Of a DNA stretch of 6,278 nt, positions 5,854-6,278 are shown piece after piece. The notes under the pieces were generated by a model. The model was not told the origin of the DNA. It made no database searches and saw nothing but the letters and a program-made list of their open reading frames with translations. The position numbers and the translations under genes were made by a program. Within the stretch, counting starts at the first letter, position 1, and the number at the start of each line of letters is the position of its first letter. Location of the stretch: positions 1-6,278 of the forward strand of contig JAJYZK010000195.1 in NCBI GenBank assembly GCA_021799945.1, given 5' to 3'. The DNA comes from Acidobacteriota bacterium. GTDB lineage: Bacteria; Acidobacteriota; Terriglobia; Terriglobales; Acidobacteriaceae.

Positions 5854-6237
5854 ATGAATGCAAAGCAGGCGCCGGAGAGTCCGTCCAGACTTCCCTTGCC
5901 GGGAATGGCGGCCATCGCTCTCTGGATGCTCATTCTGGCGGTAATCGGAGTCACCGGCGCGCTCTCGGGGCATTATCCGGGCCGGGGAAGCAAGGCCGCG
6001 GTTCTGGTCATCAGCAGCATTTTCGCCTTCGCCGGCTGGGGACTGATTCTGCTGCGCCGCTGGGGATGGGCGCTGACGCTGGGAGCGGCCTTCTGCTCCA
6101 TGCTTTTTGCGACTTACAGCATTTTCCGCTTCCGCCAAAGCCAATGGATCGCGATGGCGGCGGTCAATCTGGTATTTTTTCTCTATCTCGTGCGTCCCGA
6201 GGTGCAGCAGAGGCTCAAGCGCAGCGGGGACCGCTAA
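5854..6237 (+). CDS. Small four-helix integral membrane protein of unknown function
   Basis: A 127-residue protein I cannot assign to a named family with confidence. Four hydrophobic helices are visible, at about residues 18-38 (MAAIALWMLILAVIGVTGAL), 48-67 (AAVLVISSIFAFAGWGLILL), 71-91 and 99-115 (IAMAAVNLVFFLYLV). Arginines at the 2-3 loop (RRWG) and the charged tail RPEVQQRLKRSGDR suggest both ends face the cytoplasm. It has only one His (GHYPG, in the 1-2 loop) and no heme motif, so it does not look like a b-type cytochrome. The ATG at 5854 is chosen; a TTG at 5845 would add three residues, and no strong ribosome site marks either. It follows the cytochrome c gene by 18 bases, likely in one operon, which suggests a linked role or simple co-expression. 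Its end is close to a possible further gene start at 6260. Confidence 0.8.
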   Translation: MNAKQAPESPSRLPLPGMAAIALWMLILAVIGVTGALSGHYPGRGSKAAVLVISSIFAFAGWGLILLRRWGWALTLGAAFCSMLFATYSIFRFRQSQWIAMAAVNLVFFLYLVRPEVQQRLKRSGDR

Positions 6238-6247
6238 GAGCGTGAAT

Positions 6248-6278
6248 GGAGCCAGAGCGATGAACGCCTCCATGGACC
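6248..6278 (+). CDS. Possible start of a further gene, cut off by the window edge
   Basis: ATG at 6260 is preceded by GGAG (6248-6251) with eight bases between, the best-placed Shine-Dalgarno site in this operon. The frame (M-N-A-S-M-D) is open to the end of the window. It lies 22 bases after the membrane-protein stop, which fits a third operon member. Only six codons are visible, so nothing can be said about function, and the call rests on spacing alone. The annotated span includes the ribosome site. Confidence 0.35.

Overview
The window is GC-rich bacterial chromosome carrying ordinary single-copy genes: purine synthesis, folate synthesis and cell-wall enzymes, plus small exported proteins. 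The style of the dihydropteroate synthase and of the PBP4-type carboxypeptidase, the many Sec-exported proteins without strong Shine-Dalgarno sites, and a dispersed-type palindrome with CCTTCGACTC / CTCAGGATGAC arms suggest Acidobacteriota or a similar Gram-negative soil lineage. That placement is an inference from memory of such genomes, not from a search.

Layout. Positions 1-1229 (+) hold most of purA (adenylosuccinate synthetase), whose first ~42 residues lie outside the window. After a 91-bp gap comes a small antibiotic-biosynthesis-monooxygenase-fold protein (1321-1608, +), closed by a strong hairpin. A 207-bp gap with a possible promoter leads to an exported DUF4440/NTF2-like protein (1816-2307, +). 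Positions 2308-2611 have no convincing gene. They contain a good minus-strand intrinsic terminator, a degenerate AT-richer stretch and an imperfect palindrome of the dispersed-repeat kind. folP (dihydropteroate synthase) runs leftward from 3577 to 2612. It is divergent from dacB (PBP4-family D-Ala-D-Ala carboxypeptidase, 3689-5329, +). A 143-bp spacer with two separate 12-bp tandem duplications precedes a short operon: a monoheme cytochrome c with a lipoprotein-like leader (5473-5835), a four-helix membrane protein (5854-6237), and possibly the first codons of a third gene at 6260.

How the genes relate. purA and folP are cytoplasmic housekeeping enzymes of nucleotide and folate metabolism. 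dacB, the NTF2-like protein, the cytochrome and the membrane protein act in the envelope. Only the cytochrome/membrane-protein pair is spaced like an operon; the rest look like independent units. I found no defence system, CRISPR array, RNA gene, integrase or intact insertion sequence. The most noteworthy material is the non-coding architecture at 2308-2611, the duplicated spacer at 5406-5474, and the uncharacterised cytochrome/membrane-protein pair. I see no strong evidence for a novel system.
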